Source: Deltaproteobacteria bacterium (GTDB lineage: Bacteria; Desulfobacterota; DSM-4660; Desulfatiglandales; Desulfatiglandaceae). From it: DNA of 64,000 nt. The stretch is taken from assembly GCA_019307815.1 (NCBI GenBank), contig JAFDIV010000020.1:1-64000 (forward strand), written 5' to 3'. Within the stretch, counting starts at the first letter, position 1. Each line of letters begins with the position of its first letter. Below are positions 62,991 through 64,000 of this stretch, piece by piece. The notes beneath the pieces are model-generated. The model had not been told where the DNA came from and did not search any database. It worked only from the letters and a program-made list of their open reading frames with translations. Position numbers and translations under genes: made by a program.

Positions 62991-63734
62991 ATAGCATCCC
63001 TTGATAAAAGCTTAAGGATTATCGCCCTCCTGAGCGAAAACCCCAGGGGCCTCAGCCTCTCAGCAATATCTGAGAAGCTCAGGATTCCAAACAGTACCGC
63101 TCACCATATTCTCAGCACCTTTCTTTCCCACGGGTACATTTCCAAGGACCCTCAGACCAGGAAATATTCTTTGGGGTTTAAGTTCGTTTCCATTAGCAAG
63201 ATTATTTTGGAAAACCTTGATGTCCGAAGAATCGCCCATGATCATCTGGTCAAATTGCATGAAAGATGCAGGGAAAGCGTTTTTCTGGCTGTCTTGCGGG
63301 ACGGCAAGATCGCCTATATAGACAGGATTAATTACCTGAGTGGTCTTTCTTTGGCCACCAATGTTGGTTTTACCACGGAACCCCATGCAACTGCTGGTGG
63401 GAAAGTCCTCCTCTCCGGCCTGAGCCGTGGAGAAATAGAAAGGATTTACAGATCTAGACGCCTTCGTCGTTATGGGAAAAATACAATAACAGCCCTGCAC
63501 GATCTATTCAACGAACTGAAAAAGGTAAGAAAACAGGGGTATGCCATTGACGATGAGGAATACTACGAGGGTGTTCGATGTGTCGGGGCGCCGATTCGGG
63601 CCGGAGGAAAAATCGTGGCCGCCCTCAGTATCACTGGTTCTGTGTTTTCCATGACAATGGACAGGATAAATGAAGAGCTGATCGGGCTGGCAGTGGATAC
63701 GGCTGAAAAAATTTCCTCGGAAATGAAGTGGTAA
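62985..63734 (+). CDS. IclR-family transcriptional regulator
   Basis: A 249-residue regulator. The winged HTH at residues 4-65 (LRIIALLSENPRGLSLSAISEKL, NSTAHHILSTFLSHGYI) is followed by the ligand-binding domain (VFLAVLRDGKIAYIDRIN, PHATAGGKVLLSGLSR, DDEEYYEGVRCVGAPI). Ligand is unknown; compounds related to the adjacent sox enzymes or to a 2-oxoacid are natural guesses. It lies between the DAO gene and the POR gamma gene, on the same strand as both, with its own promoter. Two matching palindromes suggest it controls itself and the downstream oxidoreductase. Confidence 0.92.
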   Translation: MKIASLDKSLRIIALLSENPRGLSLSAISEKLRIPNSTAHHILSTFLSHGYISKDPQTRKYSLGFKFVSISKIILENLDVRRIAHDHLVKLHERCRESVFLAVLRDGKIAYIDRINYLSGLSLATNVGFTTEPHATAGGKVLLSGLSRGEIERIYRSRRLRRYGKNTITALHDLFNELKKVRKQGYAIDDEEYYEGVRCVGAPIRAGGKIVAALSITGSVFSMTMDRINEELIGLAVDTAEKISSEMKW

Positions 63735-63760
63735 TTTTTTTACACTAATCTTGAAAAAGC

Positions 63761-63778
63761 GTTTCATAACATGAGAAC
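63761..63778 (+). promoter_or_regulatory. Second IclR-type palindrome, before the POR gene
   Basis: GTTTCATAACATGAGAAC has the same TTTCAT...ATGA(G)AA arms as the palindrome at the iclR start, with one mismatch. It lies 20 bases before the GTG of the POR gamma gene. Confidence 0.55.
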
Positions 63779-63798
63779 CTAACCTCAGGAGAGTGGCC

Positions 63799-64000
63799 GT
63801 GAGGGAAATTTGTATTTACGGGAGGGGTGGGCAGGGATCTTTGGTGCTCGCCCAGTTCATGGCAATAGCTGCCTTGGAAGACGGCAAATACGGTCAGGCC
63901 TTTCCTTTCCTTGGGGGAGGGGGTGAAAGAAGGGGAAAGCCCATAATGGCCTTCTGCCGCTTGAGTGACAGACCCATTCGCATCAGGAGCCGAGTTAGTC
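63799..64000 (+). CDS. 2-oxoacid:ferredoxin oxidoreductase gamma subunit (cut off by the window end)
   Basis: The first 67 codons of a subunit of pyruvate- or 2-ketoisovalerate:ferredoxin oxidoreductase. ICIYGRGGQGSLVLAQFMAIA near residue 4 and GQAFPFLGGGGERRGKPIMAF after it match the gamma subunit of the four-subunit enzymes. Translation begins at GTG, after CAGGAGAG. The rest of the operon (delta, alpha and beta subunits expected) is beyond the window. The palindrome upstream suggests IclR control. Enzymes of this type are usual in anaerobes. Confidence 0.88.
   Translation, partial: MREICIYGRGGQGSLVLAQFMAIAALEDGKYGQAFPFLGGGGERRGKPIMAFCRLSDRPIRIRSRVS

Noticed and set aside
1..64000. tRNA, rRNA, CRISPR array, IS element or prophage
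   Set aside because: No cloverleaf-like stretch with a TTCGA arm outside genes, no regularly spaced direct repeats, no transposase or phage protein was seen when reading both strands.

Overview
The window reads as a chromosomal segment of a strictly or mostly anaerobic bacterium, most likely a deltaproteobacterium (Desulfobacterota). This is inferred from gene content, not from a marker gene: a DUF3786 protein, a HesB/IscA-like gene with an in-frame TGA where selenocysteine is expected, an EF-G of the AHIDSGKTT (spdEFG1-like) type, a SEC-C methionine aminopeptidase, a V4R-domain sensor kinase, a molybdopterin oxidoreductase with a TorD-like domain, and the start of a 2-oxoacid:ferredoxin oxidoreductase. 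No rRNA, tRNA, CRISPR array, phage or IS element was recognised.

Layout. 1-6 kb: MBL hydrolase, polyprenyl synthase, RimO, a Ser/Thr kinase with a cyclic-nucleotide domain, and a lipoprotein. 6.3-9.1 kb: one molybdopterin oxidoreductase gene broken by a nonsense codon and four single-base frameshifts, the last in a run of 14 G. 9.5-15.4 kb: transketolase, a queuine-salvage pair (Qng1/DUF2419 plus an unusual Tgt), then a fluoride riboswitch with its own promoter and terminator ahead of a cation/proton antiporter. 15.4-21 kb: TtcA, YggS, a duplicated CQLG protein, the HesB-like selenoprotein candidate, RdgB, Pgi and a methyltransferase. 21-24.8 kb: palindromic intergenic repeats, DUF3786, and a decayed defence-type island (DUF499, DUF1156 and DUF4062/AlbA_2 remnants) around an apparently intact MNT/HEPN pair. 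24.8-36.3 kb: NagZ, MurU-like, AmgK-like and AmpG-like genes that together would make a peptidoglycan recycling route, interspersed with EAL-HDOD, DnaJ, HIT, HNH, flavoprotein, QueG and Map genes. 36.5-41.9 kb: hybrid histidine kinase, RecA-like ATPase, EF-G. 41.9-47.6 kb: a fadN-fadA-fadE beta-oxidation operon with a TGAATGA-N4-TCATTCA operator. 47.9-54 kb: an operon of a GspE-type ATPase with eight N-terminal MshEN-like repeats, a MinD/FlhG-type ATPase and an HDOD protein, with a divergent FHA-GAF gene. 54-64 kb: a sarcosine-oxidase-type operon (soxBDAG) plus two further DAO-family flavoproteins, an RpiR and an IclR regulator, and the first 67 codons of a POR gamma subunit.

How the parts work together. 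Clear functional groups are: queuosine (Qng1, Tgt, QueG), peptidoglycan recycling (AmpG, NagZ, AmgK, MurU), fatty-acid oxidation under a FadR-like site, fluoride response, and N-methyl amino acid or amine oxidation that would feed C1 units to folate. Start codons were moved from the longest possible start wherever a ribosome binding site or family alignment argued for it. All family assignments come from reading motifs by eye; none was checked by a database search.
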